A stretch of 64,000 bases of DNA from Staphylococcus hominis subsp. hominis (GCF_002901845.1 NZ_PPQE01000025.1:521406-585405); one strand, 5' to 3'. Shown: positions 30,208 to 42,062, numbered from the stretch's first letter. The notes: a model not told the origin generated them from the sequence alone. Numbers and translations: made by a program.

Positions 30208-30244
30208 TAAAGTGAACTTAACCTAAGAAACAGGAGGATGGAAG

Positions 30245-31411
30245 ATGAATATCCACGAGTATCAAGGTAAAGAAATATTTCGTGCTATGGGTGTAGCCGT
30301 TCCAGAAGGACGTGTAGCATTTACTGCTGAAGAAGCGGTGGAAAAGGCAAAAGAATTAAATTCAGATGTTTATGTAGTGAAAGCACAAATTCACGCTGGG
30401 GGTAGAGGTAAAGCAGGTGGAGTTAAAATTGCTAAATCACTGTCTGAAGTTGAAACTTATGCTAATGAATTATTAGGCAAGCAATTAGTAACGCATCAAA
30501 CTGGACCTGAAGGTAAAGAAGTTAAACGCTTATATATCGAAGAAGGTTGTGATATTCAAAAAGAATATTATGTAGGCTTTGTCATTGATCGTGCTACTGA
30601 TCGTATTACATTGATGGCTTCTGAAGAAGGTGGAACTGAAATTGAAGAAGTTGCAGCTAAAACGCCAGAAAAAATCTTTAAAGAAACAATCGATCCAGTG
30701 ATAGGGTTATCACCATTCCAAGCACGTCGTATTGCATTCAATATTAATATTCCAAAAGAATCTGTAAATAAAGCAGCAAAATTCTTACTTTCTTTATATA
30801 ATGTTTTTGTTGAAAAAGATTGTTCTATTGTTGAAATTAATCCACTTGTAACAACTGGTGATGGTGATGTTTTAGCTTTAGATGCAAAATTAAATTTTGA
30901 TGATAATGCATTATTCAGACATAAAGATATTTTAGAGTTACGTGATTTAGAAGAAGAAGATCCAAAAGAAATTCAAGCATCTAAATATGATTTATCATAT
31001 ATTGCCTTAGATGGTGACATTGGTTGTATGGTTAATGGTGCCGGATTAGCCATGGCTACAATGGATACAATTAATCATTTCGGTGGTAATCCAGCTAACT
31101 TCCTAGACGTTGGTGGCGGTGCTACAAAAGAAAAAGTAACTGAAGCATTCAAAATCATCTTGGGTGATGATAATGTAAAAGGTATTTTTGTAAATATCTT
31201 CGGTGGAATTATGAAATGTGATGTGATTGCAGAAGGTATTGTAGCAGCAGTTAAAGAAGTCGAATTAACTTTACCTTTAGTTGTTCGTTTAGAAGGTACA
31301 AATGTTAAACGTGGTAAAGAGATTTTAAATGAATCTGGTCTAGCAATTGAACCAGCAGCAACAATGGCTGAAGGTGCACAACAAATTGTTAAACTTGTTA
31401 AAGAAGCGTAA
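30245..31411 (+). CDS. sucC: Succinyl-CoA synthetase, beta subunit
   Basis: With SucD converts succinyl-CoA to succinate while forming ATP or GTP in the TCA cycle. An ATP-grasp domain fills the N-terminal half ([12 protein letters not shown] near residue 50), and a CoA-ligase domain with FLDVGGGA and [10 protein letters not shown] follows. Length 388 is standard. GGAGGATGGAAG precedes ATG 30245. sucD follows after 21 nt. Confidence 0.97.
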   Translation: MNIHEYQGKEIFRAMGVAVPEGRVAFTAEEAVEKAKELNSDVYVVKAQIHAGGRGKAGGVKIAKSLSEVETYANELLGKQLVTHQTGPEGKEVKRLYIEEGCDIQKEYYVGFVIDRATDRITLMASEEGGTEIEEVAAKTPEKIFKETIDPVIGLSPFQARRIAFNINIPKESVNKAAKFLLSLYNVFVEKDCSIVEINPLVTTGDGDVLALDAKLNFDDNALFRHKDILELRDLEEEDPKEIQASKYDLSYIALDGDIGCMVNGAGLAMATMDTINHFGGNPANFLDVGGGATKEKVTEAFKIILGDDNVKGIFVNIFGGIMKCDVIAEGIVAAVKEVELTLPLVVRLEGTNVKRGKEILNESGLAIEPAATMAEGAQQIVKLVKEA

Positions 31412-31432
31412 GGAAAGGATGGGAACACTAAA

Positions 31433-32338
31433 ATGGGTGTATTTATAGATAAGAATACTAAGGTAATGGTGCAAGGTATTACAGGGTCTACTGCCCTTTT
31501 CCATACAAAACAAATGCTTGATTATGGCACACAAATTGTCGCAGGGGTAACACCAGGTAAAGGTGGACAAGTGGTTGAAGGCGTGCCAGTGTATAATACA
31601 GTAGCTGAAGCTAAAAAAGAAACAGGTGCTAACGTATCAGTAGTTTACGTACCAGCACCATTTGCTGCAGATTCAATTTTAGAAGCAGCTGATGCAGAAT
31701 TAGATATGGTGATCTGTATTACTGAACATATTCCAGTTGTTGATATGATTAAAGTGAAACGTTATTTAGAGGATAGAAAAACACGTTTAGTTGGACCAAA
31801 CTGTCCTGGTGTAATTACAGCAGATGAATGTAAAATTGGTATCATGCCAGGTTATATTCATAAAAAGGGACATGTAGGCGTTGTCTCTCGTTCAGGTACT
31901 TTAACATATGAAGCAGTACATCAACTAACTGAAGAAGGTATTGGTCAAACCACAGCAGTAGGTATCGGTGGGGACCCAGTTAACGGTACAAATTTTATCG
32001 ATGTACTTAAAGCATTTAATGAAGATGAAGAAACAAAAGCTGTTGTTATGATTGGTGAAATCGGTGGTACTGCTGAAGAAGAAGCAGCTGAATGGGTCAA
32101 AGCAAACATGACTAAACCAGTTGTTGGTTTTGTTGGTGGACAAACAGCACCTCCAGGAAAACGTATGGGCCATGCAGGTGCAATCATCTCAGGTGGTAAA
32201 GGAACTGCTGCAGAAAAAATTAAAACGCTTAATGAATGTGGCGTTAAAACAGCAGATACACCATCAGAAATTGGTACAACACTAATTGAAGCGGCAAAAG
32301 AAGCAGGCATTTATGAAGAATTATTAACAGTGAAGTAG
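31433..32338 (+). CDS. sucD: Succinyl-CoA synthetase, alpha subunit
   Basis: Binds CoA and carries the phosphorylated His. The Rossmann-type N-terminus has [16 protein letters not shown], and the phospho-His loop is GHAGAI near residue 245. GPNCPGVI and SRSGTLTYE are also conserved. Length 301. AAGGAAAGG lies between sucC and this ATG. A terminator closes the two-gene operon. Confidence 0.97.
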   Translation: MGVFIDKNTKVMVQGITGSTALFHTKQMLDYGTQIVAGVTPGKGGQVVEGVPVYNTVAEAKKETGANVSVVYVPAPFAADSILEAADAELDMVICITEHIPVVDMIKVKRYLEDRKTRLVGPNCPGVITADECKIGIMPGYIHKKGHVGVVSRSGTLTYEAVHQLTEEGIGQTTAVGIGGDPVNGTNFIDVLKAFNEDEETKAVVMIGEIGGTAEEEAAEWVKANMTKPVVGFVGGQTAPPGKRMGHAGAIISGGKGTAAEKIKTLNECGVKTADTPSEIGTTLIEAAKEAGIYEELLTVK

Positions 32339-32364
32339 CAATGATGTAATTAATAATTGAATTC

Positions 32365-32404
32365 AAACTGTCAACAATTACTGAAATTTGTTGGCAGTTT
32401 TTCT
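32365..32404 (+). terminator. Terminator after sucD
   Basis: AAACTGTCAACAA pairs with TTTGTTGGCAGTTT (one G-U or mismatch position) around a short loop, then TTCTT. It lies 26 nt after the sucD stop. The remainder of the 257-nt gap before dprA holds only a possible TATAAT at 32566-32571. Confidence 0.82.
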
Positions 32405-32595
32405 TATATATATCGTAGACTACCAATATATTATAAATGACTGAACGCTCTATTTTTTTATGTTATGAAATCAAAAAGTATACATAATCTTTTAATATTA
32501 TTACTCCTTACATTTATATTTCAAATTTGTCTTATAAATGAAATTTTACTATTAATTATTCACGGTATAATAAATTAAAAGGAGACATTTATTTC

Positions 32596-33468
32596 ATGAA
32601 TGATTTTATTTTATTAAAAATGAGATGGATAGGGTATACGACCCAACATATTCATCATTTACTCAATGTATTTCCAAAATTTTTCAATGTTAATGAACAT
32701 GTTCAATTTGAAATGATTAATGAATGGGAATCTCTATATTTAAAAAAGAAGCGTTTTACTCAATTAGAAGAGATTTCTTACGATTACATTCAAACTCAAC
32801 TTTCTAGATCTCAGGTTAACTATGTTACTTCATTTTCTTCTCAATATCCTCCATTGCTTAAAACTATTTACGACTATCCTTTTATATTATTTTATCGTGG
32901 AAATATACATTTATTATCATCTACATATACTTTAGGTGTTGTAGGTTCACGTGAGGCCACACATTATTCTAAGTGTGCACTAGATTATCTATTTCCTCAC
33001 TTTATAAATATTCCACTAACGATTGTATCCGGTTTAGCGAAAGGTGCTGATAGCATAGCTCATCAATTCGCATTAAAACATCATCTCCCAACTATTGCAG
33101 TTCTAGGTTTTGGTCATTTAAATCACTATCCAAAGGAAACCCGAAAGTTACGTAATATAATTGAAGAAACTGGTTTAGTCATAAGTGAATATCCTCCTTT
33201 AACAAAAATAAACAAATATCAATTCCCTGAAAGAAATCGTCTGATAAGCGGGTTGTCTCGTGGTGTATTAATTACTGAAGCTAAAATTAAAAGTGGTAGT
33301 CAAATTACAATAGATTGTGCTTTAGATCAAAATAGAAATGTTTATGTATTACCTGGATCAATGTTTAACCCTTTGACAAAAGGAAATTTATTACGTGCTC
33401 AAGAAGGTGCAATGATTGTTTCAGAAGCAGAAGATATATTATATGATTATCGTTTTTTAAACAATTAA
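32596..33468 (+). CDS. dprA: DNA processing protein DprA (Smf)
   Basis: Binds incoming single-stranded DNA and loads RecA during natural transformation. The Rossmann-like core contains VGSREATHYS (near 116-125), SGLAKGADSIAH, and GLSRGVLITEAKIKSGSQITIDCAL. Length 290 is the short form, without the C-terminal winged-helix domain of longer DprA proteins. AAAGGAGA precedes the ATG. It lies before topA, the usual Firmicutes order. Confidence 0.94.
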   Translation: MNDFILLKMRWIGYTTQHIHHLLNVFPKFFNVNEHVQFEMINEWESLYLKKKRFTQLEEISYDYIQTQLSRSQVNYVTSFSSQYPPLLKTIYDYPFILFYRGNIHLLSSTYTLGVVGSREATHYSKCALDYLFPHFINIPLTIVSGLAKGADSIAHQFALKHHLPTIAVLGFGHLNHYPKETRKLRNIIEETGLVISEYPPLTKINKYQFPERNRLISGLSRGVLITEAKIKSGSQITIDCALDQNRNVYVLPGSMFNPLTKGNLLRAQEGAMIVSEAEDILYDYRFLNN

Positions 33469-33538
33469 ATATATATATAATTAATTATGAAAATTCAAAG
33501 GATAGTTCATAAAAAAATATCTATATTGGATTAAAATA

Positions 33539-33568
33539 TTGACAAAAACAAAATTAACCGTTTATCAT
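33539..33568 (+). promoter_or_regulatory. Promoter of topA
   Basis: TTGACA (33539-33544), an 18-nt spacer and TATCAT (33563-33568) lie about 40 nt before the topA start. Confidence 0.65.
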
Positions 33569-33606
33569 TTATCTTTAGTAATTGAAAAAGCAAGGGGGAA
33601 TTCACT

Positions 33607-35676
33607 TTGGCAGATAATTTAGTCATCGTTGAGTCGCCTGCAAAAGCGAAAACCATTGAAAAATATTTAGGTAAACGATATAAAGTTATTGCTTCTATGG
33701 GACACGTACGTGATTTACCAAGAAGTCAAATGGGTGTAGACGTAGAAGATAACTATGAACCAAAATATATAACTATTCGAGGGAAAGGTCCTGTTGTTAA
33801 AGATTTAAAAAAATATGCGAAAAAAGCTAAAAAAGTTTTCTTAGCTAGTGACCCTGACCGCGAAGGTGAAGCGATTGCTTGGCATTTATCAAAAATTTTA
33901 GAACTTGAAGAATCAAAAGAAAACAGAGTAGTATTTAATGAAATCACTAAGGATGCAGTAAAAGAAAGTTTTAAACATCCTCGTGGTATTGAAATGAATT
34001 TAGTTGATGCACAACAAGCGCGTCGTATTTTAGATAGACTTGTAGGTTATAATATTTCTCCAGTACTATGGAAGAAAGTAAAAAAAGGATTGTCAGCTGG
34101 TCGAGTACAATCAGTTGCTTTAAGATTAGTCATTGACCGTGAAAATGAAATCCGTAATTTTAAACCAGAAGAATATTGGTCAATTGAAGGAGAATTTAGA
34201 TATAAAAAATCGAAGTTCACTGCTAAATTCTTACATTATAAAAACAAACCATATAAATTAAAAACAAAAAAAGATGTTGAAAAAATTACATCCGAATTAA
34301 ATGGTGATGCATTTGAAATCACTAATGTAAATAAAAAAGAAAAAACAAGATACCCGGCAAATCCATTTACAACGTCTACGTTACAACAAGAAGCAGCACG
34401 TAAACTTAATTTTAAAGCACGTAAGACTATGATGTTAGCACAGCAATTATATGAAGGTATCGATTTGAAACGACAAGGCACAGTTGGATTAATCACATAT
34501 ATGAGAACGGATTCAACACGAATCTCACAAACTGCTAAAGATGAAGCAAAATCATATATTGAAGAGAAGTATGGTACTGAGTATACTTCAAACCGTAAAA
34601 CAAAAGGTAAACAAGGGGATCAAGATGCCCATGAAGCTATTCGTCCAACAAGTACATTACGTACACCAGATGAAATGAAAGCTTATTTAACACGTGATCA
34701 ACATCGCTTGTATAAATTAATTTGGGAACGTTTTGTAGCAAGTCAAATGGCTCCTGCAATTTTAGATACTGTGGCTTTAGATGTAACACAAAATGACATT
34801 AAATTTAGAGCAAATGGACAAACAATCAAATTTAAAGGCTTTATGACATTATATGTTGAAGCAAAAGATGACAAAGATAATGATAAAGAAAATAAATTGC
34901 CAAAATTAAATCAAGGTGATAAAGTAACTGCAACACAAATTGAACCGGCACAACATTTCACTCAACCACCTCCAAGATACACAGAGGCACGATTAGTTAA
35001 GACATTAGAAGAATTAAAAATTGGTAGACCTTCAACATATGCTCCAACGATTGACACAATTCAAAAACGTAATTATGTTAAACTTGAAAGTAAACGTTTT
35101 GTACCAACTGAACTAGGAGAAATCGTGTATGAGCAAGTGAAGGATTACTTCCCAGAAATTATTGATGTTGAATTTACAGTTAATATGGAAACCTTGCTCG
35201 ATAAAATTGCAGAAGGTGATATCGGTTGGAGAAAAGTTATCGATAATTTCTATGGTAGTTTTAAATTAGATGTTGCGCGCGCAGAGGAAGAAATGGAAAA
35301 AGTTGAAATTAAAGATGAACCAGCCGGCGAAGATTGCGAAGTATGTGGAGCCCCTATGGTAATAAAAATGGGACGTTATGGTAAATTTATGGCGTGCTCG
35401 AATTTCCCAGATTGTCGAAATACAAAAGCTATTGTTAAAACTATTGGTGTCACTTGTCCAAAATGCAAAGATGGCGATGTAGTTGAGAGAAAATCCAAGA
35501 AAAATAGACTATTTTATGGTTGTTCGAATTATCCAGAGTGTGACTTTATTTCTTGGGATAAACCAATAGGAAGAGATTGTCCAAAATGTAATCATTACTT
35601 GATGGAACATAAAAAAGGACGTAGTTCTCAAGTGATTTGTTCTAATTGTGATTATAAAGAAGAAGTACAAAAATAG
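33607..35676 (+). CDS. topA: DNA topoisomerase I
   Basis: Type IA topoisomerase that relaxes negative supercoils. A TOPRIM domain opens the protein ([28 protein letters not shown] near 82-94). The catalytic Tyr lies in [14 protein letters not shown] near residue 299. Three C-terminal zinc ribbons follow, near 578, 618 and 660 (CEVCGAP, CPKCKDG, CPKCNHY with later Cys pairs). Length 689. The start is TTG 33607 after AAGGGGG at 33592-33598. Confidence 0.96.
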   Translation: MADNLVIVESPAKAKTIEKYLGKRYKVIASMGHVRDLPRSQMGVDVEDNYEPKYITIRGKGPVVKDLKKYAKKAKKVFLASDPDREGEAIAWHLSKILELEESKENRVVFNEITKDAVKESFKHPRGIEMNLVDAQQARRILDRLVGYNISPVLWKKVKKGLSAGRVQSVALRLVIDRENEIRNFKPEEYWSIEGEFRYKKSKFTAKFLHYKNKPYKLKTKKDVEKITSELNGDAFEITNVNKKEKTRYPANPFTTSTLQQEAARKLNFKARKTMMLAQQLYEGIDLKRQGTVGLITYMRTDSTRISQTAKDEAKSYIEEKYGTEYTSNRKTKGKQGDQDAHEAIRPTSTLRTPDEMKAYLTRDQHRLYKLIWERFVASQMAPAILDTVALDVTQNDIKFRANGQTIKFKGFMTLYVEAKDDKDNDKENKLPKLNQGDKVTATQIEPAQHFTQPPPRYTEARLVKTLEELKIGRPSTYAPTIDTIQKRNYVKLESKRFVPTELGEIVYEQVKDYFPEIIDVEFTVNMETLLDKIAEGDIGWRKVIDNFYGSFKLDVARAEEEMEKVEIKDEPAGEDCEVCGAPMVIKMGRYGKFMACSNFPDCRNTKAIVKTIGVTCPKCKDGDVVERKSKKNRLFYGCSNYPECDFISWDKPIGRDCPKCNHYLMEHKKGRSSQVICSNCDYKEEVQK

Positions 35677-35700
35677 AATTTTTATTAAAGGAGAATGTAT

Positions 35701-37008
35701 ATGAGTCAAACTGTTAATGTTATAGGCGCAGGATTAGCTGGTTCAGAAGCAGCTTATCAATTAGCAGAACGTGGTATTAAAGTGAATTTAATCGAAATGC
35801 GTCCTGTTAAACAAACGCCTGCCCATCATACAGATAAATTTGCTGAGTTAGTATGTTCTAATTCACTACGTGGTAACGCATTAACAAATGGTGTAGGTGT
35901 GCTTAAAGAAGAAATGCGACGTTTAGATTCATTAATCATCGCAGCAGCTGATAAAGCCAGAGTTCCAGCTGGTGGTGCATTAGCAGTAGATAGACATGAC
36001 TTTGCTGGTTATATTACAGATACATTGAAAAATCATCCTAATGTAACTGTTTTGAATAAAGAAATTCACAGTATTCCAGAAGGACATACAATCATTGCAA
36101 CAGGACCGTTAACAACTGAAAATTTAGCTAAAGAAATTGTAGAAATTACAGGTAAAGATCAACTATATTTTTACGATGCAGCAGCTCCAATCATTGAAAA
36201 AGATTCAATTGATATGGATAAAGTCTATTTGAAATCACGCTATGATAAAGGTGAAGCAGCATATTTAAACTGCCCTATGACTGAAGAAGAATTCAATCGT
36301 TTTTATGATGCGGTATTAGAAGCTGAAGTTGCACCGGTAAATGAATTTGAAAAAGAAAAATATTTTGAAGGATGTATGCCATTTGAAGTGATGGCTGGTA
36401 GAGGTCGTAAAACATTACTATTTGGTCCAATGAAACCTGTAGGATTAGAAGACCCTAAAACTGGTAAACGTCCATATGCAGTAGTGCAATTACGTCAAGA
36501 TGACGCGGCTGGTACGCTTTATAATATTGTTGGATTCCAAACACATTTAAAATGGGGCGCTCAAAAAGAAGTCATTCAATTAATTCCAGGTTTAGAAAAT
36601 GTTGATATTGTGAGATATGGTGTGATGCATAGAAATACCTTCATCAATTCACCTGATGTTTTAAATGAAAAATATGAATTAATTAATAATGATAGAATTC
36701 AATTTGCAGGACAAATGACAGGTGTGGAAGGATATGTTGAAAGTGCAGCAAGTGGCCTTGTAGCAGGTATCAATTTAGCGCATAAGTTACTTGGGAAAGG
36801 AGAAGTGATTTTCCCAAGAGAAACAATGATAGGGAGTATGGCTTATTATATTTCTCATGCTAAAAATGAAAAAAACTTCCAACCGATGAATGCTAACTTT
36901 GGTTTATTGCCATCACTTGATCGCCGCATTAAAGATAAAAAAGAACGTTATGAAGCACAAGCATATCGTGCTCTAGACTATCTAGAAAATTTCAAAAAAA
37001 CGTTATAG
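35701..37008 (+). CDS. trmFO: tRNA m5U54 methyltransferase TrmFO
   Basis: Folate- and FAD-dependent enzyme that makes ribothymidine at tRNA position 54 in Gram-positive bacteria. The N-terminus [21 protein letters not shown] is the FAD-binding motif; [15 protein letters not shown] contains the family Cys. Length 435 from ATG 35701. An in-frame ATG at 35695 touches the AAAGGAGA site and is unlikely. It follows topA by 24 nt. Confidence 0.95.
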   Translation: MSQTVNVIGAGLAGSEAAYQLAERGIKVNLIEMRPVKQTPAHHTDKFAELVCSNSLRGNALTNGVGVLKEEMRRLDSLIIAAADKARVPAGGALAVDRHDFAGYITDTLKNHPNVTVLNKEIHSIPEGHTIIATGPLTTENLAKEIVEITGKDQLYFYDAAAPIIEKDSIDMDKVYLKSRYDKGEAAYLNCPMTEEEFNRFYDAVLEAEVAPVNEFEKEKYFEGCMPFEVMAGRGRKTLLFGPMKPVGLEDPKTGKRPYAVVQLRQDDAAGTLYNIVGFQTHLKWGAQKEVIQLIPGLENVDIVRYGVMHRNTFINSPDVLNEKYELINNDRIQFAGQMTGVEGYVESAASGLVAGINLAHKLLGKGEVIFPRETMIGSMAYYISHAKNEKNFQPMNANFGLLPSLDRRIKDKKERYEAQAYRALDYLENFKKTL

Positions 37009-37061
37009 ATTTAAATTATTCATAAATTCTCAAAAGATTTTGAATTCTATAGCTAATTATT

Positions 37062-37090
37062 TTAGTCCCCCTCAGTTTATATGCTACAAT
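37062..37090 (+). promoter_or_regulatory. Possible extended -10 promoter of xerC-hslV-hslU-codY
   Basis: TGCTACAAT (TACAAT 37085-37090) is an extended -10 box; the -35 region is weak (TTAGTC at 37062-37067). It lies 23 nt before the xerC start. Confidence 0.45.
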
Positions 37091-37107
37091 GCATATGATG
37101 GAGGGGA
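37065..37107 (+). promoter_or_regulatory. Hairpin covering the xerC ribosome binding site
   Basis: In read-through RNA, TCCCCCTC can pair (one bulge) with GAGGGGA of the xerC ribosome binding site. An inner perfect ATATGC/GCATAT stem extends the fold. It would hide the Shine-Dalgarno sequence. The T run after it also gives it a terminator-like look. Confidence 0.45.
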
Positions 37108-37113
37108 TTTTTA

Positions 37114-38007
37114 GTGGAAGAAATCCAAAAGAAATTTTTGAATATGCTTAAAGTTGAAAGAAATTTCTCCGACCATACATTAAAAGCGTATCATGACGAT
37201 TTAGCTCAATTTAATCAGTTTTTAGAACAAGAACTGTTAAATTTAAGAACGTTTGAATATAAAGATGCAAGAAATTATCTAAGTTATTTATATTCCAATA
37301 ATTTGAAACGTACTACTGTATCAAGAAAAATATCAACATTAAGAACATTTTATGAGTTTTGGATGACTCAAGATACATCAGTAAATAATCCTTTTATACA
37401 ACTTGTACATCCTAAGAAAGAGCAATATCTTCCTCAATTTTTTTATGAAGAAGAGATGGAAGCATTATTTAATACTGTTTCAAACGATGCAAAAAAAGGA
37501 TTAAGAGATAGAGTAGTAATTGAATTATTATATGCAACAGGCATTCGTGTTTCAGAACTTGTGAATATAAAGGTTATGGATTTAGATATGAATCTTCCAG
37601 GGGTAAAGGTATTGGGTAAAGGAAATAAAGAACGATTTGTGCCTTTTGGAGAGTTTTGTAGACAAAGTATTGAACAATATTTAGAAAAATTCAAACCACT
37701 TAAAAGTAAAAGTCATCCTTATTTAATTGTTAATATGAAAGGTGATCCTATTACTGAGAGAGGTGTTAGATATCTTCTCAATGATGTAGTTGAACGTACA
37801 GCGGGGGTAACAGAAATTCATCCTCATAAATTAAGACATACATTTGCTACACATTTATTGAATCAAGGTGCAGACCTAAGAACAGTTCAATCTTTATTAG
37901 GACACGTTAACCTTTCTACAACTGGTAAGTATACACATGTATCAAATCAACAATTGCGCAAAGTGTATTTAAGTGCACACCCTCGAGCAAAAAAGGAGAG
38001 TAAATAA
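37114..38007 (+). CDS. xerC: Tyrosine recombinase XerC
   Basis: Resolves chromosome dimers at dif with XerD. An N-terminal SAM-like core-binding domain (about 1-90) precedes the catalytic domain: Arg in ATGIRVSEL (near 149), Lys in [21 protein letters not shown] (His and Arg), LLGH, and the nucleophile Tyr in YTHVS near residue 276. Length 297. The start is GTG 37114 with GGAGGGG upstream. It abuts hslV and leads the hslVU-codY operon. Confidence 0.94.
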   Translation: MEEIQKKFLNMLKVERNFSDHTLKAYHDDLAQFNQFLEQELLNLRTFEYKDARNYLSYLYSNNLKRTTVSRKISTLRTFYEFWMTQDTSVNNPFIQLVHPKKEQYLPQFFYEEEMEALFNTVSNDAKKGLRDRVVIELLYATGIRVSELVNIKVMDLDMNLPGVKVLGKGNKERFVPFGEFCRQSIEQYLEKFKPLKSKSHPYLIVNMKGDPITERGVRYLLNDVVERTAGVTEIHPHKLRHTFATHLLNQGADLRTVQSLLGHVNLSTTGKYTHVSNQQLRKVYLSAHPRAKKESK

Positions 38008-38553
38008 ATGAGTAAGACATCATTACATGCTACAACGATATATGCTGTAAGACACAATGGAGAAGCGGCAATGGCTGGAGACGGCCAAGTTACACTTGGT
38101 GAACAAGTAATTATGAAGCAAACAGCTAGAAAAGTAAGACGCTTATACGAAGGTAAAGTGTTAGCAGGATTTGCAGGAAGCGTAGCCGATGCATTTACAT
38201 TATTTGAAAAATTTGAAACTAAATTACAACAATTTAGCGGTAATTTAGAACGCGCTGCTGTAGAACTTGCTCAAGAATGGCGTGGAGATAAGCAATTACG
38301 TCAACTGGAAGCCATGCTTATCGTAATGGATAAAGATGGTATTTTAGTGGTAAGTGGTACAGGTGAAGTCATTGCGCCTGACGATGATTTAATCGCTATT
38401 GGTTCAGGAGGAAACTACGCATTAAGTGCAGGAAGAGCGCTTAAACGTCATGCTTCACATATGACTGCGAAAGAAATGGCATATGAAAGCTTAAAAGTCG
38501 CTTCAGATATTTGTGTATTTACAAATGATAATATTATTGTTGAGACTTTATAA
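38008..38553 (+). CDS. hslV: ATP-dependent protease subunit HslV (ClpQ)
   Basis: Proteasome-like peptidase that works with HslU. The catalytic N-terminal Thr should be Thr9, in [12 protein letters not shown], so the first eight residues (MSKTSLHA) form a short propeptide that must be cut off; most HslV proteins need only Met removal. GDGQVTLG and [14 protein letters not shown] are family motifs. Length 181. It starts on the base after the xerC stop. Confidence 0.96.
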   Translation: MSKTSLHATTIYAVRHNGEAAMAGDGQVTLGEQVIMKQTARKVRRLYEGKVLAGFAGSVADAFTLFEKFETKLQQFSGNLERAAVELAQEWRGDKQLRQLEAMLIVMDKDGILVVSGTGEVIAPDDDLIAIGSGGNYALSAGRALKRHASHMTAKEMAYESLKVASDICVFTNDNIIVETL

Positions 38554-38619
38554 ATAACATATATAAACAAAACGGAAATGAATTGATATGGACATACATT
38601 AAGGTGGAGGTAATAGTAA

Positions 38620-40020
38620 ATGGATACAAACGGTATAAAATTAACACCTAAAGATATCGTATCTAAATTGGACGAATATATTGTAGGTCAAGAAGATGCA
38701 AAACGTAAAGTAGCAATCGCGTTAAGAAATAGATACAGAAGAAGTCTTCTTGGCGAAGAAACTAAGCAAGAAATTGCGCCCAAAAATATTTTAATGATTG
38801 GCCCAACTGGTGTAGGTAAAACAGAAATTGCACGTCGTATGGCAAAAATCGTAGGTGCACCATTCATTAAAGTGGAAGCTACAAAATTCACTGAAGTTGG
38901 ATATGTTGGACGTGATGTAGAAAGTATGGTTAGAGACTTGGTGGACGTGTCTGTAAGACTCGTAAAAGAGCAAAAGAAATCATTAGTTAAAGATGAAGCA
39001 ACACAAAAAGCTAATGAAAAATTAGTAAAATTACTTGTTCCTAGTATGAAGAAAAAAGCAGCTCAAAATAATAATCCACTTGAATCTCTTTTAGGTGGTG
39101 CTATTCCTAATTTTAATCAGAATGACGAGGAAGAAGAAGCACCTACAGAAGAAATCAAAACAAAACGTTCAGAAATAAGACAACAACTTTTAGCAGGCAA
39201 GCTAGAAGAAGAAAAAGTTAGAATCAAAGTTGAACAAGACCCTGGTGCATTAGGAATGTTAGGCACGAGTCAAAATCAACAAATGCAAGATATGATGAAT
39301 CAATTGATGCCTAAACGAAAAGTAGAAAGAGAAGTGCCAGTAAAAATAGCACGTAAAATTCTTACTGATGATTTTGCAGATGAATTAATTGATCAAGAAA
39401 CTGCTAATCAAGAAGCTTTAGAAATAGCAGAACAAATGGGAATTATCTTTATCGATGAGATTGATAAAGTCGCTACAAACAATTCTAATAGTGGTCAAGA
39501 TGTATCAAGACAAGGTGTTCAAAGAGATATATTACCAATCCTTGAAGGTAGCATGATTCAAACTAAGTATGGTACTGTAAATACTGAGCACATGCTATTT
39601 ATTGGTGCTGGCGCTTTCCATGTTTCTAAACCAAGTGACTTGATTCCTGAGTTACAAGGGCGTTTTCCAATTCGAGTTGAACTTGAAAGCTTAACAGTTA
39701 ATGATTTCTATAGAATATTGACTGAACCTAAGTTATCTCTTATAAAGCAGTATGAAGCACTGTTAAAAACTGAAGAAGTTACTGTCAACTTCTCTGACGA
39801 AGCGATAACACGATTAGCTGAAATGGCATATCAAGTGAATCAAGATACAGACAATATTGGTGCACGTCGATTACACACTATTTTAGAAAAAATGTTAGAA
39901 GATTTATCTTTTGAAGCACCAAATATGCCAAATGCAGTAGTAGATATAACACCACAGTATGTTGATGATAAGTTGAAATCTATTTCAACAAACAAAGATT
40001 TAAGTGCATTTATTTTATAA
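38620..40020 (+). CDS. hslU: ATP-dependent protease ATPase subunit HslU (ClpY)
   Basis: AAA+ unfoldase that feeds proteins into HslV. Walker A is GPTGVGKTE (near 64-72) and Walker B IIFIDEID (near 277). Between them lies the inserted I domain (about 110-240) with an acidic EEEEAPTEE run. The C-terminal sensor region contains [11 protein letters not shown], and the tail SAFIL inserts into HslV. Length 466. GGTGGAGG precedes the ATG. Confidence 0.97.
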   Translation: MDTNGIKLTPKDIVSKLDEYIVGQEDAKRKVAIALRNRYRRSLLGEETKQEIAPKNILMIGPTGVGKTEIARRMAKIVGAPFIKVEATKFTEVGYVGRDVESMVRDLVDVSVRLVKEQKKSLVKDEATQKANEKLVKLLVPSMKKKAAQNNNPLESLLGGAIPNFNQNDEEEEAPTEEIKTKRSEIRQQLLAGKLEEEKVRIKVEQDPGALGMLGTSQNQQMQDMMNQLMPKRKVEREVPVKIARKILTDDFADELIDQETANQEALEIAEQMGIIFIDEIDKVATNNSNSGQDVSRQGVQRDILPILEGSMIQTKYGTVNTEHMLFIGAGAFHVSKPSDLIPELQGRFPIRVELESLTVNDFYRILTEPKLSLIKQYEALLKTEEVTVNFSDEAITRLAEMAYQVNQDTDNIGARRLHTILEKMLEDLSFEAPNMPNAVVDITPQYVDDKLKSISTNKDLSAFIL

Positions 40021-40041
40021 TATAAATAAAGGAGAAATTTT

Positions 40042-40818
40042 ATGAGCTTATTATCTAAAACTAGAGAATTAAATACATTATTACAAAAACATAAAGGCAT
40101 TGCGGTAGACTTTAAAGATGTTGCTCAGACTATTAGTAATGTAACTGTTACAAATGTCTTCATCGTTTCTCGTAGAGGTAAAATTTTAGGGTCAAGTTTA
40201 AATGAACTTTTAAAGAGTGAACGAATTAGTAATATGTTGACTGAAAGTAAACATATTCCAAGTGAATACACTGAACTACTTATGCAAGTTCAACAAACTA
40301 AAGCGAATATTGATATTGATTCAGACTTGACAGTATTCCCTCCAGAACACAGAGAAGTATTTATTAATAGTAGAACAACTATCTTCCCGATTTTAGGGGG
40401 AGGCGAACGCTTAGGTACACTGATTCTAGGACGAGTTAAAGATGACTTTAATGAAAATGATTTAGTGCTTGGCGAATACGCTGCAACTGTTATTGGTATG
40501 GAAATATTACGTGAGAAACATAATGAAGTTGAGAAAGAAGCCCGTGATAAAGCTGCTATTACAATGGCAATCAATTCATTATCTTATTCTGAAAAAGAAG
40601 CGATTGAACATATTTTTGAGGAACTTGGTGGCAATGAAGGTCTATTAATTGCATCTAAAGTAGCAGATAGAGTAGGTATTACACGTTCTGTAATTGTAAA
40701 TGCGTTACGTAAATTAGAAAGTGCTGGTGTAATAGAATCACGATCGCTTGGCATGAAAGGTACATTTATCAAAGTTAAAAAAGAAAAATTCTTAGATGAA
40801 CTTAATCGAAGTGAATAA
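40042..40818 (+). CDS. codY: GTP- and branched-chain amino acid-sensing repressor CodY
   Basis: Global repressor of amino acid, transport and virulence genes in nutrient-rich cells. An N-terminal GAF-type sensing domain (about 1-150, with [17 protein letters not shown]) is joined to a winged helix (about 180-255) with [33 protein letters not shown]. Length 258. It starts 21 nt after hslU with AAAGGAG. It closes the xerC-hslVU-codY operon at a terminator. Confidence 0.97.
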   Translation: MSLLSKTRELNTLLQKHKGIAVDFKDVAQTISNVTVTNVFIVSRRGKILGSSLNELLKSERISNMLTESKHIPSEYTELLMQVQQTKANIDIDSDLTVFPPEHREVFINSRTTIFPILGGGERLGTLILGRVKDDFNENDLVLGEYAATVIGMEILREKHNEVEKEARDKAAITMAINSLSYSEKEAIEHIFEELGGNEGLLIASKVADRVGITRSVIVNALRKLESAGVIESRSLGMKGTFIKVKKEKFLDELNRSE

Positions 40819-40829
40819 ATTATTTTTAA

Positions 40830-40867
40830 AACTACTATCTATTAAAATTAAGATAGTAGTTTTTTTA
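40830..40867 (+). terminator. Terminator after codY
   Basis: AACTACTATCT (arm ending 40840) pairs perfectly with AGATAGTAGTT around a 10-nt loop and is followed by T residues. Confidence 0.9.
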
Positions 40868-40887
40868 TTTTACGCAGTCAAAAAATG

Positions 40888-40916
40888 TTGCGTAATGATT
40901 CTATATATGATATTAT
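40888..40916 (+). promoter_or_regulatory. Promoter of rpsB
   Basis: TTGCGT (40888-40893), a 17-nt spacer and TATTAT (40911-40916) imply a start near 40923 and an untranslated leader of about 110 nt, long enough for an autoregulatory r-protein leader, although I cannot name one. Confidence 0.6.
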
Positions 40917-41035
40917 TATTGACGGCTATAAAGCCAATACACACGTAGTGAATGTAAATATAAAGGGTGCAGTCTTAAGTATTGTCTTTATATTAGTTTA
41001 CTATGGAGGTAATTAACCAATAGGAGGAATTTAAC

Positions 41036-41824
41036 ATGGCAGTAATTTCAATGAAACAATTACTAGAAGCCGGTGTTCACTTCGGTCACCAAACACGCCG
41101 TTGGAACCCAAAAATGAAAAAATATATCTTTACTGAAAGAAATGGTATTTATATCATTGACTTACAAAAAACAGTAAAAAAAGTTGAAGAAGCTTATAAC
41201 TTCTTAAAACAAGTATCTGAAGATGGCGGTAAAGTCTTATTCGTAGGTACTAAAAAACAAGCACAAGAATCAGTTAAAGCTGAAGCAGAACGTGCTGGTC
41301 AATTCTACGTTAACCAAAGATGGTTAGGTGGAATCTTAACTAATTATAAAACAATCTCAAAACGTATTAAACGTATTTCTGAAATTGAAAAAATGGAAGA
41401 AGACGGTTTATTTGACGTTTTACCTAAAAAAGAAGTTGTTGAACTTAAAAAAGAATATGACCGTTTAATCAAATTCTTAGGCGGTATTCGTGATATGAAA
41501 TCTATGCCTCAAGCATTATTCGTAGTTGACCCTCGTAAAGAGCGCAATGCGATTGCTGAAGCACGTAAATTAAATATCCCTATCGTTGGTATCGTTGACA
41601 CTAACTGTGATCCTGATGAAATCGACTATGTTATCCCAGCGAATGATGATGCTATTCGTGCCGTTAAATTATTAACTGGTAAAATGGCTGACGCTGTCTT
41701 AGAAGGTCAACAAGGTATTTCAAACGATGAAGTAGCTGCAGAACAAAACATCGATTTAGATGAAAGTGAAGAAACTCAAAAAGCAGAATCAACTGAAGAA
41801 AATACTACTGTTGAATCAAACTAA
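41036..41824 (+). CDS. rpsB: 30S ribosomal protein S2
   Basis: S2 binds late at the 30S neck and is needed for S1 binding. The N-terminus [27 protein letters not shown] is diagnostic, as are [12 protein letters not shown] and GIVDTNCDP. After about residue 225 comes an acidic tail rich in Glu and Thr. Length 262. AGGAGGAA precedes the ATG. tsf follows beyond a terminator. Confidence 0.97.
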   Translation: MAVISMKQLLEAGVHFGHQTRRWNPKMKKYIFTERNGIYIIDLQKTVKKVEEAYNFLKQVSEDGGKVLFVGTKKQAQESVKAEAERAGQFYVNQRWLGGILTNYKTISKRIKRISEIEKMEEDGLFDVLPKKEVVELKKEYDRLIKFLGGIRDMKSMPQALFVVDPRKERNAIAEARKLNIPIVGIVDTNCDPDEIDYVIPANDDAIRAVKLLTGKMADAVLEGQQGISNDEVAAEQNIDLDESEETQKAESTEENTTVESN

Positions 41825-41838
41825 GATATAGTTTAAAT

Positions 41839-41873
41839 GGGTGATAAGATGTAATGCTTATCGCCCTTTTTTT
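41839..41873 (+). terminator. Terminator after rpsB
   Basis: GGGTGATAAG pairs with CTTATCGCCC (one G-U) around an 8-nt loop, followed by seven T residues. Confidence 0.88.
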
Positions 41874-41991
41874 AAAATATTTATTTAAAACGGATAGTAA
41901 ATTGGGTATAAATATAAAGGATAAATATTCAATTATGCTTTTAAATCGTATTTTATTTTTAAAATAACCTTAATTAAAAAAATTATTAATA

Positions 41992-42062
41992 AATTGTAAT
42001 AGAGTATTGGAAATAATAGTACCTTTAATGGTAATATTTAAATATCATCTATTATTACAATT
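41992..42062 (+). promoter_or_regulatory. Possible structured leader of tsf
   Basis: AATTGTAATA (41992-42001) pairs with TATTACAATT (42053-42062), enclosing a smaller TACC...GGTA hairpin. It ends just before the tsf ribosome binding site. No T run follows, so it is not a plain terminator. The function is unknown. Confidence 0.35.
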
